From Oxyruncus cristatus (Eukaryota > Chordata > Aves > Passeriformes > Cotingidae), in contig VXAY01003156.1 of the NCBI GenBank assembly GCA_013399855.1, positions 52,794 through 116,793 on the forward strand: a DNA stretch of 64,000 nucleotides, in the 5' to 3' direction. Both the position numbers and the translations under genes were made by a program. Within the stretch, counting starts at the first letter, position 1. Every line of letters begins with the position of its first letter. Below, one piece after another: positions 62,985 through 64,000 of the stretch. Below the pieces are notes generated by a model. The model ran no database searches. It saw only the letters and a program-made list of their open reading frames with translations, and was not told the DNA's origin.

Positions 62985-64000
62985 CTGCAAAAAAACGAGG
63001 GAGAAGAAAGAGAGAAGGGAAGAAAAAAAGACAGACACACACTTTTAGCCCATTTATAGCAAATACAATAAAGAAAAGTTCTCCCCCCCGCCGCCCTCCT
63101 CCTCCCAATGTAAGTTTGTGACAGGAGGTGCCTGTATGGCTGTGAGGGATGTCCTGGGGACGCCTGCCCATTTGGAGCAGGCAGCAGAGGAGCAGTAGAT
63201 CACAGTCACCCATGCACGGATGCTCCTACCAACGGGGCCATCAATTGTGCTGGAACAGACACAGGCTTGCTGTTTCCCTGCCTTTGGGACAAGGAGGCTG
63301 GGAGCTCAGGCTCCCTGATGGGAAGTCAAGAAATGATTTGCCACATAGAGGAGAAGATGAACCCCACCAGCTGGGCCTAAATCACACCCAGCCACCCACC
63401 GCAGCTCTGCAGCCTGGCTCCAGGTCTCTGGGGCTTTGCCTGTGTGAGGGGCTGAAGCAGGGAGGTTGGTAGTGATAAGAACTAAGGTGGGCAACAATAA
63501 AATGCATAAAATTGCTCAAGAAACAGCCCCAGCAGCATCAGGCAGGCACAAACATTGCCACCTGCTCTGATAGTGTCACCATATGGGTGCCCATGCAGGA
63601 TAGTGGGGTACGCTCCCCCTACCTCTTTTTCCCATATCCACACAGACAAACCCACAAATTCCTAATCAACAAGGGGAAAGGAAAAAGGAAAGAGGGAATA
63701 ATAATAGCTAGGAGGGTCAAACCCAAGTCCTAGTTTGGAGTAAGCCTCTAGGCCTGTGGTACCACTTGTGATGGGAAAAGAGCCACCTGATCCACCAGCT
63801 TTCCATGCAGGCAGCTCCAGGACTGGGTGCTAAACCAACCCTCTGCACCCACATGAATTTTAACCCCCAGGGTTAAAATTAATAAAAATTATTATTATTA
63901 TTAATAATAATAATAAAAGCACACACCCTTTGAAAACCAGACAAAGTAGTTACGTTCCTCAAAAGCCAGATGTGTGTTGCCAGGTGCATTTCACACATGC
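62985..64000 (-). other. GLI3: GLI3 intron 2, 3' part (second copy)
   Basis: This repeats 59451-60466 at an offset of 3534, including the G-rich run, the 11-bp hairpin (63856-63880) and the TTA/TAA tract. I see no coding content beyond the copied exon next to it. It runs off the window end while still matching the first copy. Confidence 0.85.

Larger units (their letters stand above)
62055..64000. repeat. Large duplicated block, copy 2
   Basis: This is the second copy of 58521-60466, starting one base after the N at 62054 and still matching when the window ends. The copy is direct, not inverted. If it is a simple contig overlap the match should stop near 65587, the position that pairs with 62053. 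Confidence 0.95.

Overview
The window reads as nuclear DNA of a songbird (oscine passerine) and lies entirely inside one gene, GLI3, transcribed on the minus strand. The organism call rests on an avian-type conserved GLI3 coding sequence and on a short retroposon at 1271-1390 that joins a tRNA-Ile-like head to a CR1 3' tail. That is the architecture of TguSINE1, a SINE family known from zebra finch and related songbirds. The remaining DNA is AT-rich, repeat-poor intron, as expected in a bird.

Layout, read on the minus strand from high to low coordinate: 3' part of intron 2, exon 3 (59208-59450, with a second copy at 62742-62984), a roughly 45 kb intron 3 (14130-59207), exon 4 (14024-14129), and the 5' part of intron 4 (1-14023, holding a 459-base assembly gap at 5521-5979). 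Exons 3 and 4 encode part of the conserved N-terminal region of GLI3, upstream of the zinc fingers. Both have consensus splice sites, and their lengths (243 and 106 nt) and phases match those I recall for mammalian GLI3. The promoter, exons 1-2 and exons 5 onward lie outside the window.

Assembly quality matters at the right end. Two single-base Ns, at 58296 and 62054, each mark the junction of an unmerged contig overlap. The first repeats 208 bases exactly. The second repeats at least 1,946 bases (58521-60466 = 62055-64000, offset 3534) with two C/T differences that I can see. The second GLI3 exon 3 is therefore almost certainly an assembly or haplotype artefact. Exon 3 is a multiple of three and phase-symmetric, so an automatic gene model could include both copies without breaking the frame.

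No other protein-coding gene, RNA gene, CRISPR array or intact transposon is supported. The other open reading frames are short chance frames. GLI3 introns are known in vertebrates to carry conserved limb and neural enhancers; several AT-rich, homeodomain-core-rich segments are flagged as low-confidence candidates, because conservation cannot be tested from one sequence. I do not see evidence of a new biological system here. The most useful results are the gene identification, the SINE insertion and the assembly duplications.
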